Part shown: positions 42,601 through 50,918 of the stretch, piece by piece
How the letters are laid out: every line of letters begins with the position of its first letter
Numbering within the stretch: position 1 is the stretch's first letter
Assembly (NCBI GenBank): GCA_033851915.1
Contig: JAWSVM010000001.1
Coordinates: 558,001 to 622,000 of the forward strand
Source of the DNA: UBA1672 sp033851915
GTDB lineage: Bacteria; Pseudomonadota; Alphaproteobacteria; Micavibrionales; Micavibrionaceae
Length of the DNA: 64,000 nucleotides
Direction: 5' to 3'
Notes under the pieces: model-generated
Databases searched by the model: none
Seen by the model: the letters and a program-made list of their open reading frames with translations, nothing else
What the model was told of the DNA's origin: nothing
Translations under genes and position numbers: made by a program

Positions 42601-44507
42601 CATTTGACGTGGTTGGTGTTGGTGATATGGGTGGAGACGTTTTTGGTAACGGCATGTTGCTGTCTGAACATATTCATCTGGTTGGTGCGTTTAACCATCT
42701 GCATATTTTCTGCGATCCGAACCCTAATGCGGCTAAGTCATTTGTTGAGCGTCAGCGTTTGTTCGATATGATTGGTGGCTGGGATCAGTATAACGAAAAA
42801 TTATTATCCAAAGGTGGATGTATTTTCAAGCGTAGTGACAAAATGTTGACCTTAACGTCGGAAATTCAAAAGCGTTTTGATATTGAAGAAAATCGTATAA
42901 CACCTGATCGTCTTATTCGGGCAATGCTGAAATCACGCACGGATCTGTTGTGGTTTGGTGGTATTGGTACATACATTAAAGCGACAAGTGAAACTGACGC
43001 TGATGCTGGTGATAAGGCAAGTGATTCGCTCCGTATTGATGCGCGTGAAGTGCGTGCGAAAGTCATTGGTGAGGGTGCAAATCTTGGCATCACACAATTG
43101 GCGCGTATTGAAATGTCTGAACAAGGTGTCAGTATTAATACTGACTTCCTTGATAACTCTGCGGGTGTGGATTCCTCTGACCATGAGGTGAATATTAAAA
43201 TCCTGATGCGTGATGTTATGGGGCAAAAAGACCATGGAATGGATCTTGCGGCGCGTAATAAGCTGCTTGAGAAGATGACCAGCGAAATTGCGTCACATGT
43301 TCTACGCCATAATTATCAGCAAGCACAGGCGATCTCCTTGATGGAGATGCAAGCACCTGAAAATTTACAGTTACATGATGAATTCATTCAAGACATGGAA
43401 CGTGAGGTAGGCTTAAGCCGTGAGATTGAAGGGTTGCCTGATCAGAGTATTATTGAAGAGCGTTTGCGTATGGGTAAGGGCTTAACACGTCCTGAGCTGT
43501 GCATAATCTTTGCTTATGCGAAAATAAACCTGACGCAAGATCTTTTGAATTCCGATATTCCGGATAGTCCGGAAATGAATTACTGGATTATGGATTACTT
43601 CCCCGATATTTTGGGCAAAAAGTTCGAAAAGGAAATTCTACGTCATCGCCTAAAGCGTGAAATTATTGCTACAATGATGGCAAATTCACTAATTAATCGT
43701 ATGGGGCCGACCTTCTTGAAGTCGCGTATGAATAAAACAGGTGCAACGGTTGATGAGATCGCGCGTGCGTATGTCGTGGTTCGTGATGCCTTTGGTTTAC
43801 GTCCGTTATGGGACAGTATCGAGGCGTTGGATGGTACGGTTCCTGCGCAAGTGCAGCTTAAAGCGATGCGTGAAATTGTTAATTTGTCGGAATATGGTAT
43901 TACGTGGTTCTTGACGCGTTTGGGACGTGATTTGGATATTAACAAGGACGCAAAAGAGTTTGGTGCAGCAATTAAAGAGCTTTCCCAGAATTTGGATAAG
44001 TTGGTGCCCGAGAGTCTTCAAATTACGATCAAGCAACGTCAGGATGCTGCATTATCAGATGGCTTGCCCAAAGCACTGGCGCGCCAAATTGCGTTGATGC
44101 CTGTTTTGTCTTCTGCATGCGATATTATCCGTATTGCGACGGAGCAAAAAGTTGATTTGAAGAATGCCGCACAGACATATTTCCAAGTGGGAGAGCGTTT
44201 CCATCTGGATTGGTTGCGTCAAAAAGCACGTTTCTTGCCACAAGGCGATCATTGGAAGAGCGAAGCGGCAAATGGCTTGATGGGGCAGCTTTATGGCTGT
44301 CAGGCAGGCTTAACTGTACGTGTCTTGCGTGATGCCGGTAAGAAGAAGGTTAAGGATGGTTCGACGTTTGATGCTTGGTTGAAAACACATGAGCATCATG
44401 TGACACAGCTGGATCCGTTATTTGCAGATTTACATCGTGCAGGCACAATTGATTTAACGATGTTAACCGTGGTGGAGCAACGCTTACGCGGCTTATATGG
44501 CGGTTGA
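39687..44507 (+). CDS. gdhB: NAD-specific glutamate dehydrogenase, large (~180 kDa) type
   Basis: A 1606-residue enzyme of the large NAD-GDH class that deaminates glutamate to 2-oxoglutarate. The N-terminal 700 residues hold regulatory (ACT-like) regions (TVIDIVSDDLAFLVDSI, IRLQERQRIALFMRMDPFGRYISCLVYIPRD split over about 380-430). The catalytic centre (about 780-1180) carries RGGLRWSDRHEDYRTEVLGLMKAQMVKN with the substrate-binding lysines, PVGSKGGFV, and the NAD-binding VGVGDMGGDVFGNGML. A long helical C-terminal domain follows. No subunit is missing. It pairs metabolically with PutA. The stop is directly adjacent to the ubiA stop (convergent, no gap). Confidence 0.97.
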   Translation: MSQKKKEFDFLVQKARKDLPSKSPEGLVKMLEILCEKINVEDLEFFDSKILSEMAVSHWEMAKERGKGEPKLRIYSSIVEGSEYRKTVIDIVSDDLAFLVDSIAAEINRHNILIGILIHPNVYSSYDKKGNLKDITAQAVSDDCHRQAHIHVQINETLSEQAINDLQEGLYATLNDVFYANSDWRAMLAKLKDASTDLNGARTHRPAAEIQEYCAFLDYLYENNFTLLGYREYKFIEGKNGVYSKTVPSSSLGLLHNDVTPAYITEMEEGLPRNLQELRRKLPPVSVSKTNRLATVHRRVPMDCIAVKVYNDNGDVVGEKLFLGLLTSVTYSRSVSDVPYLCAKVEDTIKISGYIEGTHDCKALRHILEKYPRDELFQIEPQELLKVCRNIIRLQERQRIALFMRMDPFGRYISCLVYIPRDRFGTKLRMDIQDILEEETYGTCSNFYTTLDDSVFARVMFVINVSQKNPPKILPKRIEQRLRDCGQTWSERLSQALGDAYEDHSKITDLTFRYSDAFPVSYTSEYLAKRAVFDIEKIEAVLETGSVGLDLYRPNDIDLKKIRLKMFQVGSPVILSDVLPILEDMGLRVIAELPFEVKPSGADESVWIHDFLLETPEIEDFIVVQDVKESFECAFIKVWDKETNNDGLNRLVLSAGVNWHEITILRSYVRYVKQLRFPFSRTYIEKVLTENPMMSRLLIDLFKAYHDPKNGEESDSLVSTLKGKITRALDQVQSSDYDRILRMMVELIHATIRTNYFQKQDDGSCKPCLSLKFDCSQITDMPLPKPFREIFVFSPRVEAIHLRGDKIARGGLRWSDRHEDYRTEVLGLMKAQMVKNSVIVPVGSKGGFVVKTPTNTREEFMAEGIECYKIFIRGMLDITDNQAGKKIIPPKDVVRRDGDDPYLVVAADKGTATFSDIANGLSQEYGFWLDDAFASGGSAGYDHKKMGITARGAWESVKYHFRLFNHDIQNQPFDVVGVGDMGGDVFGNGMLLSEHIHLVGAFNHLHIFCDPNPNAAKSFVERQRLFDMIGGWDQYNEKLLSKGGCIFKRSDKMLTLTSEIQKRFDIEENRITPDRLIRAMLKSRTDLLWFGGIGTYIKATSETDADAGDKASDSLRIDAREVRAKVIGEGANLGITQLARIEMSEQGVSINTDFLDNSAGVDSSDHEVNIKILMRDVMGQKDHGMDLAARNKLLEKMTSEIASHVLRHNYQQAQAISLMEMQAPENLQLHDEFIQDMEREVGLSREIEGLPDQSIIEERLRMGKGLTRPELCIIFAYAKINLTQDLLNSDIPDSPEMNYWIMDYFPDILGKKFEKEILRHRLKREIIATMMANSLINRMGPTFLKSRMNKTGATVDEIARAYVVVRDAFGLRPLWDSIEALDGTVPAQVQLKAMREIVNLSEYGITWFLTRLGRDLDINKDAKEFGAAIKELSQNLDKLVPESLQITIKQRQDAALSDGLPKALARQIALMPVLSSACDIIRIATEQKVDLKNAAQTYFQVGERFHLDWLRQKARFLPQGDHWKSEAANGLMGQLYGCQAGLTVRVLRDAGKKKVKDGSTFDAWLKTHEHHVTQLDPLFADLHRAGTIDLTMLTVVEQRLRGLYGG

Positions 44508-45431
44508 TTATACGCTGAGCATAAGCAATATAAGCAGCCCTGTGATTTGATTTGATTTGAAAATTGACAGAGAGTTGGACTGGTTATTCGGGTTCCATGC
44601 TCGTAGTTGCCATGCAAAGTGTAGGGCAGGTATCAGTACCAATATTGATGTGGTGTACGTGTTGCCTGTGATGATGTACGCGCCCAGTATTGAGGTGATG
44701 CTTAGGGCATAAAACCCCCCCACCCATATCTTACTGTTTTCTCCGAATTTCAGGGCGGTTGATTTAATGCCGGCCATGATGTCGTCTTCTTTATCTTGAT
44801 GGGCGTAGATTGTGTCATAGCCCAATGTCCAGAATATTCCGCCTAAATAAAGCAGGAGTGCGGGCGTGCTTACCCCTCCTGTTATGGCGCTGTACCCCAT
44901 CAAAGCGCCGAAGTTAAAGGTGAGGCCAAGGAAGGCTTGTGGCCACCATGTGAAGCGCTTCATCAGAGGGTAGGACATGATTAGCGGGATTGTGATTACC
45001 CCTAAGATAATGGTGGTGATGTTGAATTGCAGAAGGATAATAAAGCCAATTAGCAACAAAGTCGCTAAAAATACAATTCCTTTTCGGGTGGATACAGAAC
45101 CGCTGGCTAAAGGGCGGTTTTTGGTGCGCTCTACCATTTTATCCAGATTACGATCCCATAGGTCGTTCACCACACATCCTGCGCCCCGCATGATAACTGC
45201 GCCGAGAATAAAGAGGGCAATGATGCGGTATTCATGCGATCCGAAGTTTGATATTCCACCGGAGGCAAGGGCGATGCTCCAAAACCCAGGCAATAGTAAA
45301 AGCCAGATACCAATAGGTCTGTCGAGGCGCATTAAATAGGCGTACGGGCGCATAGAGGCGGGAAGAAATTTCTCTATCCAGACAAGCCTCTTGATATCTG
45401 TATGTGCTTTGGTGTTTATTAGATCTGTCAT
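44508..45431 (-). CDS. ubiA: 4-hydroxybenzoate polyprenyltransferase
   Basis: A 307-residue membrane prenyltransferase of ubiquinone synthesis with about eight helices. The two Asp-rich motifs that bind Mg-prenyl diphosphate are NDLWDRNLDKMVERTKNRPL and DTIYAHQDKEDDIMAG. RLDRPIGIWLLLLPGFW is typical of UbiA. ATG 45431 overlaps the ATG of the divergent rsmE gene in CATG. It provides the quinone used by PutA and the respiratory chain. Confidence 0.95.
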   Translation of the reverse strand: MTDLINTKAHTDIKRLVWIEKFLPASMRPYAYLMRLDRPIGIWLLLLPGFWSIALASGGISNFGSHEYRIIALFILGAVIMRGAGCVVNDLWDRNLDKMVERTKNRPLASGSVSTRKGIVFLATLLLIGFIILLQFNITTIILGVITIPLIMSYPLMKRFTWWPQAFLGLTFNFGALMGYSAITGGVSTPALLLYLGGIFWTLGYDTIYAHQDKEDDIMAGIKSTALKFGENSKIWVGGFYALSITSILGAYIITGNTYTTSILVLIPALHFAWQLRAWNPNNQSNSLSIFKSNQITGLLILLMLSV

Positions 45432-45432
45432 G
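45429..45432. promoter_or_regulatory. Overlapping divergent start codons (CATG) of ubiA and rsmE
   Basis: CATG at 45429-45432 holds the ubiA ATG (minus, 45431-45429) and the rsmE ATG (plus, 45430-45432). It is the same arrangement as tadA/rluB. Neither start has a clear Shine-Dalgarno sequence. Confidence 0.65.
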
Positions 45433-46167
45433 ATAGATCATATATACAAGTATCCGCGTCTATATATCAACGTGCCTTTTTCACAAGGCGCGGAAATTTC
45501 TTTGGACGCGGCGCATAGTCACTATTTGAAAAATGTCCTGCGCAAGAGTGTGGGTGATGTTTTGCGTGTGTTTAACGGGCGTGATGGAGAGTGGCTGGCT
45601 AGTCTTAAGGTGCTTGGGAAAAAGAATGGCTCAGCGCTTTTAACCGAACAAATAAAGCAGCAGCCTGAGATTTCTGCGCCTTTGTATCTGTTTTTCGCCC
45701 CGATTAAAAAGCAACGCATGGATTTTTTGATTGAAAAATCGGTGGAGCTGGGCGTGAGCGGCCTATACCCCGTTATTACGAACAGAACGGAAAACAGGAA
45801 ATTGAACGAGGAGCGTATGCGTTCCCAGATTATTGAAGCGACAGAGCAATGTGAGCGCCTTGATTTGCCGACATTACATCCAGCGCAGAAATTACCCGAA
45901 TTATTGCGGATGAAAGAGACACTGTTTCTTGAGGCACCTCTTTTTGTCTGTTTAGAGCGTCGTGAGCTTGCCGCACCGTTATCTTCGTATTCATATGAGA
46001 AGGGTGCGGCATTTTTGATTGGGCCAGAGGGTGGCTTTGACGATCAGGAGGTTGAATCCTTGATTGCCGCAGAAAATATAAGGTTGGTCGATCTGGGAGA
46101 TACGATTTTACGCGCAGAAACAGCGGCAATTGCGTGTTTATCTTATGCTAAAATGTTGACTTCTTAG
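45430..46167 (+). CDS. rsmE: 16S rRNA (uracil1498-N3)-methyltransferase
   Basis: A 245-residue SPOUT methyltransferase from ATG 45430; the upstream extension to 45391 is not family-like. It has an N-terminal PUA-like domain (AHSHYLKNVLRKSVGDVLRVFNG over about 24-46), PIKKQRMDFLIEKSVELGV, EATEQCERLDLP, and the SAM-binding knot FLIGPEGGFDDQEVE and LGDTILRAETAAIACLSY. All standard RsmE signatures. Length normal. Confidence 0.95.
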   Translation: MIDHIYKYPRLYINVPFSQGAEISLDAAHSHYLKNVLRKSVGDVLRVFNGRDGEWLASLKVLGKKNGSALLTEQIKQQPEISAPLYLFFAPIKKQRMDFLIEKSVELGVSGLYPVITNRTENRKLNEERMRSQIIEATEQCERLDLPTLHPAQKLPELLRMKETLFLEAPLFVCLERRELAAPLSSYSYEKGAAFLIGPEGGFDDQEVESLIAAENIRLVDLGDTILRAETAAIACLSYAKMLTS

Positions 46168-46299
46168 TAGATAGATTAAAAAAATCCGGAAATCACCCTG
46201 TTCAGGCTTGCTTTTTCAGTGATATATTCTTATTCATACTATCGAAATTTATGCATGTATTTTTCGGTTTTGACATAAGAAAACAAAAAAGATTTTACA

Positions 46300-47136
46300 A
46301 TGAACAAAAATATATTATGGACGGCGTTATTGGCATTTCTAGGTCTGGTCGTTTTGGTTGATCCTGCGCTCGCAAATGAACCGGTAGATTGGGCATTTGG
46401 CTTTCAACCTGCTGCAACCTCTTCCGCAGAGCGTATTCAGGACTTTCATACCCTATTGATGATCATTATTACAGGCATCACAGTATTCGTGACGTTGTTA
46501 CTGGTTTTTGTTGTTATTCGCTATAATAAACATGTGAACAAAACACCATCTAAGGTGACGCATAATGTTTTACTTGAGATTGTTTGGACGGTTCTTCCGA
46601 TTGTTCTCTTGATTATTATTGCCATCCCGTCCTTTAAAATACTCTATAAAAATGACCGTATTGTTGAGCCGGAAATGACGTTGAAAATTACGGGATATCA
46701 GTGGTATTGGGGATATGAGTATCCTGATCAAGATGGGCTGATGTTTGACTCGCGGATGGTGGCGACGGAAGATTTGCGTCCCGATCAGAAAAGATTACTT
46801 TCGACTGATAATGTTGTTGTCTTACCAATTGACACTGATATTGCCATTCTCGTGACATCGAATGATGTTATTCATGCATGGACAATTCCGGCCTTTGGCG
46901 TGAAAATTGATACAGTGCCCGGGCGTACGAACGAAACATGGTTCCGCATTGATAGACCGGGGGTTTATTACGGTCAGTGTTCGGAGCTATGTGGTAAGGA
47001 TCATAGCTTCATGCCTATTGAAGTGCATGCCGTGACCAAGGAAGAATTTAAGGCATGGACGTTGCGTGCCAAAGAAGAGTTTTCTGCGAATGATAACTTT
47101 CCTAAAACTATTAAGTTAACTGCGTTACAGCAGTAA
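46300..47136 (+). CDS. ctaC: Cytochrome c oxidase subunit II
   Basis: A 278-residue subunit that receives electrons from cytochrome c through its CuA centre. Signal peptide 1-25 (ALAN), two membrane helices (about 45-70 and 90-112), then a cupredoxin domain: GYQWYWGYEYPD, DVIHAWTIPAFGVKIDTVPGR split over about 187-208, and the CuA ligands in GQCSELCGKDHSFMPI (two Cys, Glu, His, Met). No cytochrome c domain is fused, so it is the aa3 type. It opens the oxidase cluster. Confidence 0.97.
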   Translation: MNKNILWTALLAFLGLVVLVDPALANEPVDWAFGFQPAATSSAERIQDFHTLLMIIITGITVFVTLLLVFVVIRYNKHVNKTPSKVTHNVLLEIVWTVLPIVLLIIIAIPSFKILYKNDRIVEPEMTLKITGYQWYWGYEYPDQDGLMFDSRMVATEDLRPDQKRLLSTDNVVVLPIDTDIAILVTSNDVIHAWTIPAFGVKIDTVPGRTNETWFRIDRPGVYYGQCSELCGKDHSFMPIEVHAVTKEEFKAWTLRAKEEFSANDNFPKTIKLTALQQ

Positions 47137-47178
47137 AATTTACTATTAAAACAAAGAGAATACAGAGAGAATAAAAAT

Positions 47179-48768
47179 ATGAGTGATCACAAGCCAAGCT
47201 TTTTTAAACGTTGGTTCATGTCCACAAACCATAAGGATATCGGAACGCTTTATATAATATTTTCGATTATTGCCGGTCTTGTCGGTGGTTTATTTTCCAT
47301 GTTTATGCGTCTTGAGCTGGAACAGCCCGGCGTGCAGTATTTTTTAGACTCTGCCGGTGGCGTTGATGGCCATATGTGGAATGTGATTATTACCGCGCAT
47401 GGTTTGATTATGGTGTTCTTTGTTGTGATGCCTGGTTTGATCGGTGGTTTCGGAAACTGGTTTGTGCCGCTTATGATTGGTGCGCCTGACATGGCGTTTC
47501 CGCGTTTGAATAACATTTCATTCTGGTTGATGGTTCCTGCTTTTTTGCTTTTGGGTTTATCGACGGTTATCGGGGGAGGTGCTGGAACGGGGTGGACGAT
47601 TTATCCACCGCTCTCGGGCAGTGCCTTCGGGCATGATGGCATGTCGGTCGATATGGCGATCTTTGCGCTCCATCTGGCGGGGGCAAGCTCTATTTTGGGC
47701 GCGGCAAACTTTATTACGACGATCTTTAATATGCGCGCACCGGGTATGACATTGCATAAAATGCCGCTGTTTGTTTGGTCGATGCTGGTGACGTCTTTCT
47801 TACTTGTATTGTCTTTGCCTGTTTTGGGCGGCGCGATTACGATGTTGTTGACGGATCGTAATTTCGGCACATCATTCTTTAACCCTGAAGGTGGTGGCGA
47901 TCCTATATTGTTCCAGCATCTGTTTTGGTTCTTTGGACATCCTGAAGTGTATATTATGATTTTGCCGGGATTTGGTATTATATCCCACATTATTTCAACG
48001 TTCTCGAAACGTCCGATTTTTGGATATCTTGGCATGGCTTATGCGATGGTTTCTATCGGCGCGGTTGGTTTTGTTGTTTGGGCGCATCATATGTATACGG
48101 TGGGGATGAGCGTTGATACACGGGCTTATTTCACGGCGGCGACGCTTATTATCGCTATTCCAACGGGGATTAAGATTTTCTCGTGGATTGCGACAATGTG
48201 GGGTGGTTCGATTAGCTTTAAGGTGCCAATGCTTTGGGCAATCGGGTTTATTTTCCTTTTCACTGTTGGCGGCGTTACCGGCGTTGTCTTGGCGAATGCG
48301 GGTATGGACGTTGCGTTGCATGACACATATTATGTGATTGCGCATTTCCATTATGTGCTGTCGCTTGGCGCGGTCTTTGCGCTGTTTGCAGGTTATTATT
48401 ATTGGGCGGGCAAGATGTTTGGTAAAATTATTCCTGAATGGATGGGGCAAATTCACTTCTGGATGACATTTATTGGTGTGAATTTGATTTTCTTCCCGCA
48501 ACATTTTCTTGGTCTGCAAGGCATGCCACGTCGTTATGTTGATTATCCTGATGCGTATGCAGGGTTTAATATGATCTCGTCTTATGGGGCGTATCTGACG
48601 GGGCTTGCGACGGTTTGGTTTATTTTCGTTGTGTTCTACACAATATTCTTTGGTAAGAAAGCGACGGATAATTATTGGGGTGTAGAGCCGCAGTGCTTTA
48701 CGTTGGAGTGGTCTGTGTCTTCACCGCCGCCGTTCCATCAGTTCGAAATTCAGCCTAAGGTGAAGTAA
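47179..48768 (+). CDS. ctaD: Cytochrome c oxidase subunit I
   Basis: A 529-residue, 12-helix haem-copper oxidase subunit. Low-spin haem ligand in ITAHGLIMVFF, CuB ligands in FGHPEVYIMILPGFG (His-Tyr crosslink pair) and WAHHMYTVGM, and haem a3 ligands in YYVIAHFHYVLSLG. The D-channel entry region (NNISFWLMVPA) and the H-P-E-V-Y signature place it in the A-type oxidases. It reduces O2 to water and pumps protons. Located 42 bases after ctaC and followed by a strong terminator. Confidence 0.98.
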   Translation: MSDHKPSFFKRWFMSTNHKDIGTLYIIFSIIAGLVGGLFSMFMRLELEQPGVQYFLDSAGGVDGHMWNVIITAHGLIMVFFVVMPGLIGGFGNWFVPLMIGAPDMAFPRLNNISFWLMVPAFLLLGLSTVIGGGAGTGWTIYPPLSGSAFGHDGMSVDMAIFALHLAGASSILGAANFITTIFNMRAPGMTLHKMPLFVWSMLVTSFLLVLSLPVLGGAITMLLTDRNFGTSFFNPEGGGDPILFQHLFWFFGHPEVYIMILPGFGIISHIISTFSKRPIFGYLGMAYAMVSIGAVGFVVWAHHMYTVGMSVDTRAYFTAATLIIAIPTGIKIFSWIATMWGGSISFKVPMLWAIGFIFLFTVGGVTGVVLANAGMDVALHDTYYVIAHFHYVLSLGAVFALFAGYYYWAGKMFGKIIPEWMGQIHFWMTFIGVNLIFFPQHFLGLQGMPRRYVDYPDAYAGFNMISSYGAYLTGLATVWFIFVVFYTIFFGKKATDNYWGVEPQCFTLEWSVSSPPPFHQFEIQPKVK

Positions 48769-48793
48769 TTACTTTAGCGTTCGAGATAAAATT

Positions 48794-48818
48794 AAAGCCC
48801 CTTTCGAGGGGCTTTTTT
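48794..48818 (+). terminator. Intrinsic terminator after ctaD
   Basis: AAAGCCCCT/AGGGGCTTT (48794-48802, 48807-48815) with a TTCG tetraloop and a T-run on the plus strand; the AAA side also gives T on the minus strand, so it may serve both directions. It separates ctaCD from the opposite-strand gene pair and the rest of the cluster. Confidence 0.92.
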
Positions 48819-48847
48819 ATGCGCAGAGAGATGTTTAGTTCAGAGGC

Positions 48848-49234
48848 TTAGTTCATTGAAGGTGCGCCGCATTCCAGTGATATGTCTTCGAATGTGGCCT
48901 CTGTGCCTAGTTTTCTTTTATACAGTGCGATTAATTGTGCAATGTCTTCCGGGCTGCTCATGCTGTCGAAGAATCTGTGTGCCTCTTCATCAAGCGAGGC
49001 GAGCACTGTGGCTTCTGTGATATCTTCTTTTCTGTAGGCATATATTTGCAGTTCTGCAAAGGCGTGGAATGTCTCTTGCATAATATCGACAGGGACATCT
49101 TTCGAATATTCCATGCGCAGGTCACGGCTGCTTATTTTCAAGCGCTGTTTTGCTTCGTTATAGGTAATAGTGTCATCCCAGTACTGTGTTTCTATATTAC
49201 CTACCTGATTGTGGAACTCTTCAAGGTTGCTCAT
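48848..49234 (-). CDS. Hypothetical protein, paralogue 1 of a tandem pair in the oxidase cluster
   Basis: A 128-residue, mostly helical acidic protein without signal or membrane segments. It aligns along its whole length with the neighbouring 131-residue protein: FHAFAELQIYAYRKEDITEAT here against FDAFSELQVQAYEQKNITMEAT there, then IxxYKxxxGxxATFxDIS and a C-terminal CGxPxxN. No family recognised. It lies opposite to the oxidase genes between ctaD and ctaB. Confidence 0.7.
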   Translation of the reverse strand: MSNLEEFHNQVGNIETQYWDDTITYNEAKQRLKISSRDLRMEYSKDVPVDIMQETFHAFAELQIYAYRKEDITEATVLASLDEEAHRFFDSMSSPEDIAQLIALYKRKLGTEATFEDISLECGAPSMN

Positions 49235-49318
49235 TATTGACCACCAATTCTTGTTATATTTTTTTACTATTTTAATTTGTTGGTAATTTTATTACAAGGA
49301 CAAACTGATTTTTGTTAT

Positions 49319-49714
49319 TTAATTGAGGTGAGGTACGCCACATAAAGGATCAAATGATATATCTGCGAATGTCGCAGGCGCGCCGATTTGTTGCTTATAC
49401 GGTATGATTGCTTGCGTTATTTCAGTGGGTGTTTTTATTGAGCCTAACAGGTGTAGTGACATTGTTTCTATGGATGCTATTGTGGCTTCCATTGTTATAT
49501 TTTTTTGCTCATAGGCTTGTACCTGTAGCTCTGAAAACGCATCAAATAATTCTTCTACAATAGTATGCGGGATCTGATGTGGGAAATGACTGATAAGCTG
49601 TTTGCCTGCATCTTGTAGGTGTTGCATGGCGAAGATATAGGGAATTGTGCCGTTACTATAGTCATTTGATATTTTGTCAGTTTCGGCGTGAAATCTATCT
49701 ATGTAATTATCCAT
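49319..49714 (-). CDS. Hypothetical protein, paralogue 2 of a tandem pair in the oxidase cluster
   Basis: A 131-residue protein homologous to its neighbour at 48848 (shared ELQVQAY-type core, IPYKQQIGAPATFADIS, C-terminal CGVPHLN). The pair looks like a tandem duplication with substantial divergence. The 84-base gap and same strand suggest a joint transcript starting near 49750. Function unknown. Confidence 0.7.
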   Translation of the reverse strand: MDNYIDRFHAETDKISNDYSNGTIPYIFAMQHLQDAGKQLISHFPHQIPHTIVEELFDAFSELQVQAYEQKNITMEATIASIETMSLHLLGSIKTPTEITQAIIPYKQQIGAPATFADISFDPLCGVPHLN

Positions 49715-49882
49715 ATTATCTACCCCGTTATTTTATATATGTGCCATCATATGTTTTTTAATGGCAATTTTCCAAGCAATAATATTTATGTGTATTGCCT
49801 GTGGCACAGCATTAATTGCATAGATGTGCGCATGAAAGCAAAAAGTGCGTGACCTTTTCCCTGAACATGATAAATAAAGAGG

Positions 49883-50794
49883 ATGGCTGATATAATTACA
49901 CAAGATAATGGTTTGTACGATGTCGTGGATGGCAAAGAGTCACGCGTGAGTGATTTCTTTAGCTTGCTTAAACCACGCGTGATGAGCCTTGTTGTGTTTA
50001 CCGGTTTTGCAGGGTTATGGGTGGCACCACATGCTTTTGAAATGCATCCTCTCCTTATTGTTATTGCGATGTTGTGTCTGGCTGTTAATGCGGGCGCGGC
50101 GGGTGCGATTAATATGTGGTATGACCGTGATATCGATGCGGTGATGAAACGTACGCGCGGTCGTCCTATTCCGATGGGGCGCATTGATGCGAATGAGGCT
50201 TTGACCTTTGGTGTTGTGCTGTCGGTTTTTTCAGTGATGTTGATGGGCGTTGCGCTGAATTGGGTGGCGGCCGGTATCTTGGCTTTTGCCAATTTGTTTT
50301 ATGTTGTGATCTATACAATGTGGCTGAAACGCTCTACGCCGCAAAATATTGTGATTGGCGGCGCGGCAGGGGCTTTCCCGCCTATGGTTGGCTGGGCGTC
50401 TGTGACGGGTGATATTGCGATAGAGGCTGTTGTTTTGTTCGCGATTATATTCTTTTGGACTCCGCCGCATTTCTGGGCGCTGTCTTTATTTGCGAATTCG
50501 GATTATAAGGCTGCTAAAATCCCTATGATGCCTGTTGTTGCGGGGGTGCGCGCGACGAAGATACAGATGATTATCTATACGCTTGTTCTGTTCCCGATTA
50601 CATTGTTGCCGTATTTTATGGGCGTGGCAGGCGTCATTTATTTGATTAGCGCGATTGCGCTGAGCGGTTTCTTTATTTTAACAGCGATTAAAGTATTCTT
50701 ATCGGATGATTTGAAGCATGCACGTTTGATGTTTCGGTATTCGATATTTTACTTATTCGCACTATTTTTAGCGGTGATGATAAATGCCTCATGA
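49883..50794 (+). CDS. ctaB: Protohaem IX farnesyltransferase (haem O synthase)
   Basis: A 303-residue UbiA-superfamily membrane enzyme that makes haem O, precursor of haem A for the oxidase. LLKPRVMSLVVFTGFAGL starts the first helix; the prenyl diphosphate motif is NMWYDRDIDAVMKRTRGRP; TPPHFWALSLF is typical of CtaB/CyoE. The AGAGG ribosome site ends right at the ATG, unusually close. The stop overlaps the next small gene by 11 bases. Confidence 0.96.
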   Translation: MADIITQDNGLYDVVDGKESRVSDFFSLLKPRVMSLVVFTGFAGLWVAPHAFEMHPLLIVIAMLCLAVNAGAAGAINMWYDRDIDAVMKRTRGRPIPMGRIDANEALTFGVVLSVFSVMLMGVALNWVAAGILAFANLFYVVIYTMWLKRSTPQNIVIGGAAGAFPPMVGWASVTGDIAIEAVVLFAIIFFWTPPHFWALSLFANSDYKAAKIPMMPVVAGVRATKIQMIIYTLVLFPITLLPYFMGVAGVIYLISAIALSGFFILTAIKVFLSDDLKHARLMFRYSIFYLFALFLAVMINAS

Positions 50795-50915
50795 TAATTC
50801 CTACAAAAGTGAACTCCATAAGAAAAAAGCGAAAAAGAACTATGCGGTTCTGGCCATTATCTTTGGTCTCGTTGCGTTAATCTGGATGATTAGCATTATC
50901 AAAATGGGTGGCTAG
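50784..50915 (+). CDS. CoxF-like small membrane protein of the oxidase cluster
   Basis: A 43-residue protein starting inside the end of ctaB. A lysine-rich N-terminal part (HKKKAKKNY) is followed by one membrane helix (AVLAIIFGLVALIWMISII). In many alphaproteobacteria a protein of this size and layout sits between ctaB and ctaG and is called CoxF or a cytochrome oxidase assembly/subunit IV-like protein. The overlap with ctaB supports co-translation. Identification is from position and layout, not from catalytic motifs. Confidence 0.75.
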   Translation: MPHDNSYKSELHKKKAKKNYAVLAIIFGLVALIWMISIIKMGG

Positions 50916-50918
50916 CCC

